From: Bacteroidota bacterium
GTDB lineage: Bacteria > Bacteroidota > Bacteroidia > AKYH767-A > 2013-40CM-41-45
DNA: 64,000 bases
Assembly (NCBI GenBank): GCA_016720935.1
Contig: JADKJP010000002.1
Span: 248,001-312,000 of the forward strand
Direction of reading: 5' to 3'
The translations under genes were made by a program, and so were the position numbers. This document shows, piece after piece, positions 19,100-28,369 of this stretch (position 1 is the stretch's first letter; every line of letters starts with the position of its first letter). The notes below the pieces were generated by a model that made no database searches, was not told the DNA's origin, and saw only the letters and a program-made list of their open reading frames with translations.

Positions 19100-21523
19100 A
19101 TGATGAGAATTCATAGCACATCCAGCAAACATTTACAGTTTGTTGTTTGCCTTATTATTTCTATTCTTTTTTCAAATACTCTCCATAGTCAAAACCTATC
19201 TGGAGTCAAGGGAGTCGTGCACAGTGCTGAATACGGAGAAGCTGTTGCCGGTGCGCTCATTTATGATCTAAAAAATTCACAACAAGCTGTTTTAACTGCA
19301 GCTGACGGAAGCTATACTTTATCCTTAGCTCCGGGGAGCTATAAAATTATTTGTGCATTGCTGGGTATGAAGCGGGATACCATTGACATCGAAATTTCTG
19401 ATGGACAATGGCTGAACCGGGATTTTAAACTCGAGCCGCTTTCAAAAATGCTGGATGTTGTTGTCGTATCAGCAGGGAAGTATGAGCAAAAACTGGAAGA
19501 GCTCACCGTTTCCATGGAAATAATTAAACCATCTCTGATTGAAAATAAAAATACGACCAATATCAGTACTGTTTTGAATTCCGTTCCGGGCCTGACTATA
19601 CTGGACGGTGAACCGCAGATTCGTTCGGGCAGTGGATTTTCCTTTGGAGTGGGAAGTCGTGTTGGAATTCTGATTGATGATATTCCTATCCTGATTGGTG
19701 ATCAGGGCCGACCGGAATGGTCTTTTATTCCGATTGAAAATATTGATCAAATTGAAATTGTGAAAGGAGCTTCATCCGTATTGTATGGTTCTTCAGCGTT
19801 GAGCGGGATTATACATGTACGTACAACCTATCCAAAAGAAAAACCGGAGACAAGAGCTGAAATTTATTTCGGACAATACGATGCACCGGATCAAAAAGGA
19901 GCCAAGTGGTGGTCGGGTGCGGCACCACAATACGGATTTTCATTTCTTCATTCCACTCGTTTAGGGAAAAAGAAAAATCTCGACTTCACCATCAGCGGTA
20001 GAGCATTGAACGATCATAATTTTATCGGGCCGGCTCAGCCGGTTAAATTCATTCCGATTGCTGTTGATACTACTCAAGATGACAAAGATGTCGCCACACG
20101 ATTGGGTCGTGTTAATTTCGCATTGCGTTATCGTCCGGAGAAAATAAAAGGACTTGCTTATGGACTGAACGGAAATTTCTTTCAATCCCATGATAATTTC
20201 ACATTGATCTGGCTGAATGATAGTTCAGGAATGTATAGAGCATTTCCGGGTACTATGACAATTTCCAATATGATCATGTATTATCTGGATCCATTCGTCA
20301 CTTATTTTTCAGCTTCAGGAATGAAGCACGAATTGCATGGAAGAATATTTCGAAATCAGGTTGAAAACAACAACAGTCAATCTAACGCAAGTACTGTGTA
20401 TTTCAGTGAATACAGAATTTCCAAAGAGCTGGCACGAATGAAATCTATCCGTTTCACCGGAGGTGTTGTCTTGAATGCTGTGTCGAGCCATGCTGAATTG
20501 TATTCCGCCAGCGGACATCCGGATAATAGCATGAGAAATTATTCCGGTTATGTGCAGTTGGATAAAAAGATCAAGGATGTACTCAATTTATCTGGAGGTT
20601 TTCGTGGAGAATATTTCCAAATCAACAATGAAGCATCCTCGTTCAGACCTGTGATTCGAGGAGGATTATCGCTCGCGATTTCAAAAGGAACATTTTTCCG
20701 GGCCTCTTACGGTGAAGGTTATCGCTATCCTACCATCACGGAGAAATTTATTTTCACCAGCGTCGGAGGAATCTCTGTATTTCCGAATCCTGATCTGAAA
20801 CCAGAAACAAGCCATGGCGCTGAAATGGGTTTGAAGCAGGGTTTTAAAATCCGGAACGTTTACGGTTTTATTGATGCAGCCCTCTTCCAGGAATCTTATT
20901 CGAACACCATCGAATACACGTATGCTTTGTGGCGACCGGATTCAGCGGGATTTAAATTTGTCAATACCGGTGAGACACGCGTACGTGGATTTGAATTTTC
21001 ATTGGCAGGAAAAGGGAAACTCAACAGAAACTGGTCGATTACTTTTCTGGCAGGTTATACAAATACGCTTCCACAGACTCTGGAAAAGGATTATGTCTAT
21101 GCAGTTGACCAGCCGAGTCCGGGTTTTACTCCGACACAATTGAGTTATTTGTCTACAAGTACAGATACAACTGACAATGTTCTGAAATACAGATTCAGGA
21201 AAACGATAAAAGCGGATCTTGAAATTACCTGGAAAATGATCAGTATCGGGTGTAGTATGAACTACTACAGTTTTATGGAGAATATCGATAAAGTGTTTTA
21301 CGATATTGATATGCCATATCGTCTTCCTACCGGAATTAAAAAGTACAGGGAAAATCACAAAGGAGGTACGACTGTTTACGACGGAAGAATTCGAGTAGAG
21401 GTGAATCAAAACTTCTCGGTTTCTGTGGTCAGTTCTAATCTGACGAATTTGTCTTATTCTCTGCGGCCATTAAAAATCGAATCACCAAGAACCATCCGTG
21501 TTCAGGTGAGCGCGAAATTTTAA
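19100..21523 (+). CDS. TonB-dependent receptor with carboxypeptidase-like regulatory domain
   Basis: An outer-membrane active transporter of about 807 residues. The ATG at 19100 is chosen over a TTG at 19094. The signal peptide ends near LHSQ. Residues about 32-105 form a CarboxypepD_reg-like domain (GVKGVVHSAEYGEAVAGA, AADGSYTLSLAPGSYKI). The plug follows with LNSVPGLTILDGEPQIRSG, VGILIDDIPI and the conserved IEIVKGASSVLYGSSALSG. The rest is a beta-barrel ending in a terminal Phe (VQVSAKF). There is no SusD partner, which argues against a polysaccharide-utilisation system. The substrate could be a siderophore, metal chelate or vitamin and cannot be chosen from the sequence. Confidence 0.88.
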   Translation: MMRIHSTSSKHLQFVVCLIISILFSNTLHSQNLSGVKGVVHSAEYGEAVAGALIYDLKNSQQAVLTAADGSYTLSLAPGSYKIICALLGMKRDTIDIEISDGQWLNRDFKLEPLSKMLDVVVVSAGKYEQKLEELTVSMEIIKPSLIENKNTTNISTVLNSVPGLTILDGEPQIRSGSGFSFGVGSRVGILIDDIPILIGDQGRPEWSFIPIENIDQIEIVKGASSVLYGSSALSGIIHVRTTYPKEKPETRAEIYFGQYDAPDQKGAKWWSGAAPQYGFSFLHSTRLGKKKNLDFTISGRALNDHNFIGPAQPVKFIPIAVDTTQDDKDVATRLGRVNFALRYRPEKIKGLAYGLNGNFFQSHDNFTLIWLNDSSGMYRAFPGTMTISNMIMYYLDPFVTYFSASGMKHELHGRIFRNQVENNNSQSNASTVYFSEYRISKELARMKSIRFTGGVVLNAVSSHAELYSASGHPDNSMRNYSGYVQLDKKIKDVLNLSGGFRGEYFQINNEASSFRPVIRGGLSLAISKGTFFRASYGEGYRYPTITEKFIFTSVGGISVFPNPDLKPETSHGAEMGLKQGFKIRNVYGFIDAALFQESYSNTIEYTYALWRPDSAGFKFVNTGETRVRGFEFSLAGKGKLNRNWSITFLAGYTNTLPQTLEKDYVYAVDQPSPGFTPTQLSYLSTSTDTTDNVLKYRFRKTIKADLEITWKMISIGCSMNYYSFMENIDKVFYDIDMPYRLPTGIKKYRENHKGGTTVYDGRIRVEVNQNFSVSVVSSNLTNLSYSLRPLKIESPRTIRVQVSAKF

Positions 21524-21588
21524 TAAAGGAAAAATAGGGATTAATACAATCCAGCATAGTTAATACGCTTACAAAATACATTTTAAAC

Positions 21589-21999
21589 ATGCAGACAAAA
21601 TCCCTGATTCTTCTCCGGGGACTTCCCGGCAGCGGGAAATCCACATTGGCCGAAGTTCTGAGTGAAGAAGGGAAATACCCGGTTTTTTCAATTGACAGCT
21701 TTTTTACAAACCAGGAAACAGGGGAGTATAATTTTGAGTTTGATAAAAATTATCTTGCTTACCGGAAATGTGAAGAGGACACTCAGTCTGCAATGGAAAA
21801 AGGAGAATCAAAAATTATTGTCGACAATACTTTTACGCTTGATTGGGAAATTGAACCATATTTTAAACTGGCATCAAAGTTCAATTACAGGGTGTTTGTA
21901 CTTACGGTTGAGAAGTACCATTCTCAAAATAACATTCATGGAGTCAATGAGGAGCAAATTCAGAAGATGGCAGAAAAATACAAAGTGAAATTGCACTAA
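21589..21999 (+). CDS. P-loop ATP-binding kinase-like protein
   Basis: A 136-residue single-domain P-loop protein. The Walker A motif GLPGSGKST is at residues 10-18, followed by FSIDSFFTN (the acidic DxF of polynucleotide-kinase and N4BP2-type kinases), then IIVDNTFTLDWEIEPYF (the DNT motif shared by these kinases) and a final VFVLTVEKYHSQNNIHGVNE segment. It most resembles the AAA_33/zeta-toxin/PNK-like group. The substrate is unknown; small nucleotides, RNA ends or a protein are possible. There is no antitoxin-like neighbour, so a toxin role is not supported. Confidence 0.75.
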   Translation: MQTKSLILLRGLPGSGKSTLAEVLSEEGKYPVFSIDSFFTNQETGEYNFEFDKNYLAYRKCEEDTQSAMEKGESKIIVDNTFTLDWEIEPYFKLASKFNYRVFVLTVEKYHSQNNIHGVNEEQIQKMAEKYKVKLH

Positions 22000-22041
22000 A
22001 AATATTGCATTTCTTTTTGAAAATGATTTTCTTGTTCCGGC

Positions 22042-23361
22042 ATGATTGAGGGCATTTTTTTCTTTATTGGTATCGGGTTCGTAGTCTCCTTTCTGGGGTA
22101 CATCGCTTTTTTCATTTTGAGTCTTGCATTTGATGGATTCAGAGGAATGATTGATTCATATCTTCTTCGTTTCGGAGGAGCTATTGATGGGAATCTGAAA
22201 AGCAAATATGAAATCTGGTTTGCCGGGAAGTTTAGTTATTATGACCGCTTGCCGGAGGATATGAAAATAAAATTTCTGATTCGTGTCCGGAGATTTGTAC
22301 GATCAAAGGAATATATTGGAAGGGAGAATCTGGAAGTAACGGATGAAATGAAGATCATGATTGCAGCATCCGCGATACAGCTGACGCTTGGACTCGAGAA
22401 ATACACGCTTGATCATTTTGAAAAAATCCTCATCTATCCCGAAAAATTTCTGAGCACTGTCACAGGGGAATACCATATCGGAGAAGCGAATACAAAAGGA
22501 ATTCTTGTGATCTCCTGGACCGATTTCAAAAAAGGATACGCGTTCAAGGATGATACGTATAATGTAGGACTGCATGAAATGGCACATGCGTTGGACCTCG
22601 AGAAGCGTTTGGGTGATGATGCTGATGAATTTTTTACCATGTATTATCCTACATGGAATTATTTTGCGAAAGAAGAATTTGAAAAAATGCAGGATGAAAA
22701 TCATTCGTCCTTTTTAAGATCTTATGCCTCCACGAATCAGCAGGAGTTTTTCGCGGTTTGTGTTGAACATTTCTTTGAAGCATCAAAATCCTTTCGGGAA
22801 AATCTTCCTCAATTGTATAGTCATCTTTGCATTCTACTAAATCAGGATCCACTTCAGCCTGATTTCAAAATACGAAGCATCAGGAAGGAAAAAGCTATTT
22901 GGACTGAGGAGGAACTTACCCTCCAAAAACCCGAATTGCAATTTCGTTCATTTCCATTTTCAAACCCGGAACAATTAGTAAAGCATGGATTCTTCCTTTT
23001 GATTGGTATTTTATTTTTGATTCAACTAAACGATATTTTAATTGAGGTATTGGCTGCCATTTTGATATTGGTCTATATCAGCTTGCGTTTGTGGATGGTT
23101 GCCAGTGTTGTTTCACTTTACAAGGATGTTCTGGTGATAAAAAAGATCTTTCGCAAAAAGGTCTTTCAATATCCAATAGAAAAGATCCTGAAATTAAATA
23201 TTGCAAAAGGTGATTACTCATCCGGCGAGTTACAGTTGATACTGGCAAAGGAAGGAAGGATTGTTCGTTACGAACACGGTTTCCAGACCAGTCCGGAGGA
23301 GGAGCAGAAACTCCTGACTTCATTGAAAAAATTCCGTGAAGAATTGATTCAAAAATCCTAG
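22042..23361 (+). CDS. MtfA-like M90 zinc peptidase with membrane segments
   Basis: A 439-residue protein. A hydrophobic N-terminal segment (GIFFFIGIGFVVSFLGYIAF) anchors it. The central domain matches the MtfA/M90 peptidase family: FSYYDRLPEDMKIKFLIRVR, then GLHEMAHALDLE with the zinc motif HExxH at residues 178-182, then SYASTNQQEFFAVCVEHFFE supplying the third ligand glutamates. E. coli MtfA is soluble and regulates glucose uptake by binding Mlc; this homologue differs in having an added C-terminal region with two transmembrane segments (about 320-355) and a soluble PH-like tail. It lies 42 nt after the kinase gene and may be cotranscribed. Mlc-type regulation is not implied. Confidence 0.8.
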   Translation: MIEGIFFFIGIGFVVSFLGYIAFFILSLAFDGFRGMIDSYLLRFGGAIDGNLKSKYEIWFAGKFSYYDRLPEDMKIKFLIRVRRFVRSKEYIGRENLEVTDEMKIMIAASAIQLTLGLEKYTLDHFEKILIYPEKFLSTVTGEYHIGEANTKGILVISWTDFKKGYAFKDDTYNVGLHEMAHALDLEKRLGDDADEFFTMYYPTWNYFAKEEFEKMQDENHSSFLRSYASTNQQEFFAVCVEHFFEASKSFRENLPQLYSHLCILLNQDPLQPDFKIRSIRKEKAIWTEEELTLQKPELQFRSFPFSNPEQLVKHGFFLLIGILFLIQLNDILIEVLAAILILVYISLRLWMVASVVSLYKDVLVIKKIFRKKVFQYPIEKILKLNIAKGDYSSGELQLILAKEGRIVRYEHGFQTSPEEEQKLLTSLKKFREELIQKS

Positions 23362-23558
23362 AGTTCTCCTTTTCCGATTTTTCTTTCTTTGGAAAATATT
23401 TTCGTATTGACACAGAACCTATCCTAAGGGATATTTCATGCGACAGACTTCTTAACACTCCATAACACTTACACTTAATAAACTGTTATTTCTCCATTTT
23501 TCAGAAGGAATATTTTGTAATCCGCTTATGCGAGTCTGGATTGTATTCGAAATCTTAG

Positions 23559-23566
23559 TACATTTC
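23559..23566 (+). promoter_or_regulatory. probable promoter of the DUF885 gene
   Basis: TACATTTC nearly matches the -7 box TAnnTTTG, and a TTG lies at 23541-23543, roughly the expected -33 spacing. The ATG follows at 23588. Confidence 0.4.
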
Positions 23567-23587
23567 CAACGTTAAATTCGAATCCCT

Positions 23588-25381
23588 ATGAAATATACTT
23601 TACATGCGTTCGCTTTGATACTGATTGTACTTGCTGGCTGTGGTCAGCAACAAAAAGCAACTTCTGAGAAGACTGATCAAAGTGCCTCTCTCAAATCTGT
23701 TTTTCATAATTACCAGGAAGACCGGATGCGTCTGAGCCCGCTGGAAGCGACATTTCAGGGAGACAATCGCTACAACAACCTGCTTCCGATTGATATCAGT
23801 CTGGCATACCGTGATTCCTTCCGGGTATTTTTCAAATCATATCTCGACAGCCTTGCGAAATTTTCAGCGGATGATTTGAATGAATCGGATCGTTATAGCT
23901 ATGAGATTCTGAAATACGAATTGGAGACGAGTCTGAAAGGTCTCGAGTTCAAAGATTATCTGATGCCGATTAATCAGTTCACCTCTTTAACACTGACTTT
24001 TGGTCAAATGGGAACAGGCCAGGGTTCTCAACCGTTCAAGACTGTACAGGATTATGACAATTGGTTGTCTCGTGTCGACAGATTCGCCATCTGGTGTGAT
24101 ACCGCGATCCAGAATATGCGTGAAGGAATGCGCGAAGGAATTGTGCAGAATAAAACCCTGATGGAGCGTGTACTTCCGCAATTGAAAGACATGTTGGTGA
24201 CGGATGTGAAGAAAAGTATTTTCTATATGCCTGTGACAAATATGCCAGCGGAATTTTCTGCATCGGATAAATCACGAATTGATTCCGCATATCAGCTCGC
24301 CATCACCAATAAGATTATTTCTTCTTATAAAAAACTATATGATTTTATCAAAGACGAATACATCTCCAAATGCCAGGATAAAGCAGGAATAGGAAATATA
24401 CCTGGAGGAAAGGAACAGTATAGTTTCCTTGCTCATTTGTGGACCACAACGGATCTCTCGCCGGATTCTATTTTTGCATTGGGTCAGTCGGAAGTGAAAA
24501 GATTGCGTGCGGAAATGGAAAAAGTGAAAGAGCAAACAGGTTACAAAGGTGATCTGCGTTCATTTTTTACATATCTGAATAAGGATAAAAAGTTTTTCCC
24601 GTTTACCACTGCACAGCAGGTGCTGGATTCTTTTGGAAATATTCATGAACACATGAAACCTCAGCTGAGCAAGTTGTTCAACAAAGTTCCGCGTACAAAA
24701 TTTGAAATTCGTGAGACTGAAAAGTTCCGGGAAGCCAGCGCAAGCGCGGAATACATCCAGGGAACTCCGGATGGAGCACGTCCGGGAATTTTTTACACAC
24801 CGATTCCAAATCCTAAAAAATTTAATTCATTCGGCATGGAAGATTTGTTTTTACACGAAGCCATTCCGGGTCATCACTATCAGACTTCACTTGCGCAGGA
24901 AAACGATTCACTTCCTGTCTTTCGCCGATTCCTCAACTACGGTGCTTATGTAGAGGGTTGGGCTTTGTATACGGAATCATTGGGAAAAGAACTCGGCTTG
25001 TACGAGGATTCGTATCAATACTTCGCGTCCTTGAGTGAAGAGATGCACCGCGCGATCCGTCTTGTTGTGGATGTAGGCATGCATCTCAAAGGCTGGACAC
25101 GTGAGCAGGCGATTGAATTTTCACTGGAGAATGAAGGTGAGAGTGAAGAGGCGATCACCAGTGAAATCGAAAGATACATGGCTTATCCCGGACAGGCGCT
25201 TTGTTATAAAATCGGACAATTAAAAATCCGTGAGCTGCGTCATAAAGCAGAACAAGAGTTAGGAGATGAATTCAACATCGCCGGTTTTCATGACGCGGTA
25301 CTTGATGGAGGCAGTTTGCCTTTATCCATCCTTGAACAAAAAATCAACCACTGGATTGAATCGCAGAAAAAAAATTCTTAA
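23588..25381 (+). CDS. DUF885 family lipoprotein
   Basis: A 597-residue exported protein. The signal ends in the lipobox LAGC (Cys about 18), so it is predicted to be a lipoprotein. The DUF885 domain fills the rest; a diagnostic segment is FLHEAIPGHHYQTSL (HExxPGHH, about residues 422-430), which resembles a gluzincin zinc motif, with an acidic ESLGKELGLYED and NEGESEEAITSEIERY further on. DUF885 proteins are thought to be metallopeptidases related to the M32/M3 superfamily, though substrates are poorly known. The length is typical. It appears monocistronic. Confidence 0.82.
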   Translation: MKYTLHAFALILIVLAGCGQQQKATSEKTDQSASLKSVFHNYQEDRMRLSPLEATFQGDNRYNNLLPIDISLAYRDSFRVFFKSYLDSLAKFSADDLNESDRYSYEILKYELETSLKGLEFKDYLMPINQFTSLTLTFGQMGTGQGSQPFKTVQDYDNWLSRVDRFAIWCDTAIQNMREGMREGIVQNKTLMERVLPQLKDMLVTDVKKSIFYMPVTNMPAEFSASDKSRIDSAYQLAITNKIISSYKKLYDFIKDEYISKCQDKAGIGNIPGGKEQYSFLAHLWTTTDLSPDSIFALGQSEVKRLRAEMEKVKEQTGYKGDLRSFFTYLNKDKKFFPFTTAQQVLDSFGNIHEHMKPQLSKLFNKVPRTKFEIRETEKFREASASAEYIQGTPDGARPGIFYTPIPNPKKFNSFGMEDLFLHEAIPGHHYQTSLAQENDSLPVFRRFLNYGAYVEGWALYTESLGKELGLYEDSYQYFASLSEEMHRAIRLVVDVGMHLKGWTREQAIEFSLENEGESEEAITSEIERYMAYPGQALCYKIGQLKIRELRHKAEQELGDEFNIAGFHDAVLDGGSLPLSILEQKINHWIESQKKNS

Positions 25382-25423
25382 TGGAATTTTCTTCACTGAT
25401 ATATTTGTAAGTTATGATAGCCC

Positions 25424-25461
25424 CTTTGCGTCCTTTGCGTTATACCTTTGCGCCCTTTGCG
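25424..25461. repeat. clustered CTTTGCG heptamer repeat
   Basis: Four copies of CTTTGCG start at 25424, 25433, 25446 and 25455, giving two 9-nt-spaced pairs in a short convergent intergenic gap. The same heptamer recurs in a hairpin at 50575-50581 downstream of the M3 peptidase gene. Confidence 0.7.
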
Positions 25462-25502
25462 CGAAAAAAAGCGATCAACCAAAGAGCGTAAAATGTCTTA
25501 AA

Positions 25503-26945
25503 CTACAACCGAATACAAACATTCCGTTCCTCCGTAAAGAAATTCAAAGCCTCAAATCCTCCTTCACGTCCAACACCGGAACCTTTCATTCCTCCAAACG
25601 GTGTACGCAGATCGCGCAGCAACCAGCAATTGACCCAGATAATTCCACTTTGAATTTTCGCGCTCATGCGGTGAGTGCGACTCAGATTTTGTGTCCACAG
25701 TGTTGCGGCTAATCCATAGGTAGTGCTGTTCGCGTACTTTAATACTTCTTCTTCCGTATCAAATGGAGTAAGCGTGACAACCGGACCGAAAATTTCTTCC
25801 TGGTTGGTACGGCAATCGTAGGCGAGACCTTCGATGACGGTAGGTTCAATATAGTATCCGTTTTTGCAGGCACCATCAGGATGGATTTCATTTCCACCGC
25901 AAATAATTTTTCCACCTTCTTCCTGTGCCAGTTTGATGTAATACAGAATTTTCTCCTTATGCGCTTTTGACGCGATGGCTCCGATCCAGTTTTCTTCTTT
26001 CAGCGGATCACCGACTTTCAGTTTTTTTGTTTCTTCAACAAAAGCGTTTTTGAATTTTTCATAGATGGGACGTTCCACAAAAATCCGGCTACCACAAAGA
26101 CAAATTTCACCCTGATTGGAAAAAGAAGAACGAACGGATGTGTGAACAGCTTTTTCAAAATCAGCGTCAGCGAAAATGATGTTTGGATTCTTTCCTCCTA
26201 ATTCAAGAGAAAGTTTTTTAAACATCGGAGCCGCGGTACGCGCGATAATTTCTCCGGTTTTTGTTCCGCCTGTAAAACTTACTGCAGGGATTTTAGGATG
26301 AGAAACAATGGCCATTCCAACTTTTGGTCCGAGTCCGTGTACGATATTCAATACACCTTTTGGAAAACCAATTTCGATACACAATTCACTCAGCAGGAAT
26401 GCGGTCATCGGAGTGATTTCACTCGGCTTGGCGACAACGGTGCAACCGGCAGCGAGAGCAGGAGCAATCTTCCAGGTAAACAAGTAGAGTGGAAGATTCC
26501 AGGGTGAAATACAACCCGCGACTCCAACCGGTGTGCGTAAGGTATAATTCAGAGCTGTATCTTCCATTGCATGCGTTTCTGTATGCGCATGCAAAGCAGC
26601 GGTAGCATAGAAATGAAAATTCGATACGGCTCTGGGAATATCAACTGATTTAGAAAGCCAAAGTGGTTTACCCTGGTCAACAGATTCCGCCAATGCAAAT
26701 CGATCCAGATTTTTAAGAATCATGTCGCTCAGCTTCATCAGCAAACGGGAACGTTTTTCTTTTGGCATGGAAGACCATTCCGGGAAAGCCGCTTCTGCCG
26801 CTTCAGTTGCCAAAGCTACATCTCTTTCATCGGAATCAGGAATGAGACTATAGACTTCACCTGTAGAAGGATTGTAATTGTCGAGATATTGTCCTGACAA
26901 TGGAGCATGCAGCGCGCCGTTGATGTAATTCTGAATTTTTTGCAT
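25503..26945 (-). CDS. aldehyde dehydrogenase, probable 2-aminomuconic semialdehyde dehydrogenase
   Basis: A 480-residue NAD-dependent aldehyde dehydrogenase. Family hallmarks are SPWNLPLYLFTWKIAPALAA, the dinucleotide-binding FTGGTKTGE, the general-base Glu in LSLELGGKNP, and the catalytic Cys in NQGEICLCGSRIF. The last motif, with Glu before Ile-Cys, matches the 2-aminomuconate/2-hydroxymuconate semialdehyde subgroup (ALDH8A1, AmnC, NbaE) and not betaine or succinate-semialdehyde enzymes. The neighbouring 3-hydroxyanthranilate dioxygenase and ACMS decarboxylase genes support oxidation of 2-aminomuconic semialdehyde to 2-aminomuconate in tryptophan/kynurenine breakdown. It is predicted to be cytoplasmic. 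It is on the opposite strand to those two genes, so it is in a separate transcript. Confidence 0.85.
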   Translation of the reverse strand: MQKIQNYINGALHAPLSGQYLDNYNPSTGEVYSLIPDSDERDVALATEAAEAAFPEWSSMPKEKRSRLLMKLSDMILKNLDRFALAESVDQGKPLWLSKSVDIPRAVSNFHFYATAALHAHTETHAMEDTALNYTLRTPVGVAGCISPWNLPLYLFTWKIAPALAAGCTVVAKPSEITPMTAFLLSELCIEIGFPKGVLNIVHGLGPKVGMAIVSHPKIPAVSFTGGTKTGEIIARTAAPMFKKLSLELGGKNPNIIFADADFEKAVHTSVRSSFSNQGEICLCGSRIFVERPIYEKFKNAFVEETKKLKVGDPLKEENWIGAIASKAHKEKILYYIKLAQEEGGKIICGGNEIHPDGACKNGYYIEPTVIEGLAYDCRTNQEEIFGPVVTLTPFDTEEEVLKYANSTTYGLAATLWTQNLSRTHRMSAKIQSGIIWVNCWLLRDLRTPFGGMKGSGVGREGGFEALNFFTEERNVCIRL

Positions 26946-26995
26946 GAAGAATTAATTCTTTAATGAGTACTTGTTGCGGATACTTTTTTGTTCAA

Positions 26996-27400
26996 TTATT
27001 CACAATGGCATTCGAACTCGTGATCCAGATCGATCACGGTAATGATTACCGCTTCATTATTACAATCTCCAACAACCACACGGACTCTTTGATTGTCTTT
27101 GGTAATTCCCTCCAATGCATAAGTCGGACAAGGTTTATCTTTCAGATCACTTTTTCTGTAATTGATCGAACCATTTTCCAGAATGTCTTTCACTTCTGTT
27201 TCGGCGATGTTGCGACAATCCATGCGGCAACGCGCGTGTGTTGTCAGTTTAATTTCATTGTGACGAAAGGCTTTTTCCCTTTTGTCAATTCGTGTATTCG
27301 CATTGTTTCTTCCAAAAATGAAATACAATACCAACAAGATGGCCAGTACAATCAATGTAATCGGTCCTTGTTTTGCTCGTATGGATTTTTTTTCAGTCAC
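26996..27400 (-). CDS. membrane-anchored DUF4258 protein
   Basis: A 134-residue protein. A single N-terminal transmembrane segment (ITLIVLAILLVLYFIFG, about 14-30) is followed by a DUF4258 domain: LTTHARCRMDCRNIAETEVK, then NGSINYRKSD, then RVRVVVGDCNNEAVIITVIDL. It is unusually Cys-rich (two in CRMDC, one in PCPTY, one in DCNNE, two in ECHCE at the C-terminus), suggesting disulfides or metal binding outside the membrane. DUF4258 is related to RelE-like folds, but no antitoxin partner is present. It sits between the ALDH and SDR genes on the same strand. The function is unknown. Confidence 0.75.
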   Translation of the reverse strand: MTEKKSIRAKQGPITLIVLAILLVLYFIFGRNNANTRIDKREKAFRHNEIKLTTHARCRMDCRNIAETEVKDILENGSINYRKSDLKDKPCPTYALEGITKDNQRVRVVVGDCNNEAVIITVIDLDHEFECHCE

Positions 27401-27457
27401 GATTTAATTTACGAATAGATATTAGGGGAAGGGTGGATGCTTTTTTTTGAAAGCGAA

Positions 27458-28240
27458 TTACAAACAAAGTGTTCTTCCACCATCTACCGGAACATTGATT
27501 CCGGTGATGTAGGATGCAGCCGGTGAAGCCAGAAAGCCAACAGCATTGGCAATTTCAGAAGCTTCAGCAAAACGGTTCATTGGAATTTCCTGCAACATTT
27601 CCTGCTGAACGGTTTCCACATTCATTCCGGTCTTTGTCGCTTTTGCATCAATGATACTTTTCAGACGGATGGTTAATGTCGCGCCGGGAAGGACATTGTT
27701 TACCGTGATGCCGTATTTAGCGACTTCTCCGGCCAGAGTTTTTGACCAATTAGCCACAGCCGCACGTATTGTATTCGACACCCCGAGATTTTTTAAAGGT
27801 TGTTTTACAGAAGTCGATATTATGTTGATGATTCTGCCATAACCATTCTTTTTCATTCCTTCCAAAACTGCCTGAGCCAGGATGTGATTACAGATCAGGT
27901 GATTCGAAAATGTCTGGACGAAATCCTCAGTTTTGGCTTCGGTGATCGGGCCAGAGGCTGGTCCGCCGGTATTGTTTACCAGGATGTCAATGGTACCATG
28001 ACTTAGGATATAGGAATTTACTTTTTGCTTTAATTCTTCCGGTTTTGAAAAATCAGCAACGATATAATCATGGTTTCCGGGTCCGGGAAGTTCGGATTTG
28101 ACTTTTTTCAACTCCTCTTCGTTCCTGGCTACGAGGATGACCGAAGCTCCAAGGCTGGCCAATTCCAGGGCAGAGGCTTTCCCAATACCCTGAGTACTAC
28201 CACAAACCAATGCTTTTTTACCCTTTAAATTGAGGTTCAT
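27458..28240 (-). CDS. SDR family oxidoreductase
   Basis: A 260-residue classical short-chain dehydrogenase. The ATG at 28240 is chosen because homology begins there (MNLNLKGKKALVCGSTQGIGKASA); upstream codons in the same frame are not family-like. Visible motifs: GSTQGIG (cofactor site), VNNTGGP in place of NNAG, and TGINVPVDGG at the C-terminus. The catalytic tetrad differs from the usual YxxxK: Ser-Thr-Ser is present in IINIISTSVKQP, but the Tyr position reads as LGVSNTIRAAVANWSK, with Ser/Asn where YxxxK is expected. This divergent form is seen in a subgroup of SDRs, and catalysis may be altered. The location within the 3-hydroxyanthranilate locus suggests a link to it, which is inference. 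Confidence 0.8.
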   Translation of the reverse strand: MNLNLKGKKALVCGSTQGIGKASALELASLGASVILVARNEEELKKVKSELPGPGNHDYIVADFSKPEELKQKVNSYILSHGTIDILVNNTGGPASGPITEAKTEDFVQTFSNHLICNHILAQAVLEGMKKNGYGRIINIISTSVKQPLKNLGVSNTIRAAVANWSKTLAGEVAKYGITVNNVLPGATLTIRLKSIIDAKATKTGMNVETVQQEMLQEIPMNRFAEASEIANAVGFLASPAASYITGINVPVDGGRTLCL

Positions 28241-28257
28241 TTTTTGCCGGATTTCTT

Positions 28258-28265
28258 TACATTTG
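28258..28265 (+). promoter_or_regulatory. -7 box TACATTTG upstream of the small helical protein
   Basis: An exact TAnnTTTG match in the divergent SDR/small-protein gap, 104 nt before the ATG at 28370. No TTG at ideal spacing was found. Confidence 0.35.
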
Positions 28266-28369
28266 AAGGACAGGAATGAAAGGGAAAATTGCCGGATCAA
28301 GGGAATTCTCTGAATAGCCTTTCCTCCCGTCCTCAAATCTACACTTCCCATCCCGAAAAAAGAAATGTT

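Noticed and set aside
20999..21409. Minus-strand 136-residue frame inside the TonB receptor gene
   Set aside because: Composition is that of reverse-strand beta-barrel codons; no start context or homology.
21589..21999. Zeta-toxin reading of the P-loop kinase
   Set aside because: The Walker A and DNT motifs fit the general PNK/AAA_33 group, and no antitoxin gene is adjacent.
26963..27418. Long plus-strand frame antisense to the DUF4258 gene
   Set aside because: It is Cys/Phe-rich without domain similarity, while the minus-strand frame has a clear DUF4258 pattern and membrane anchor.
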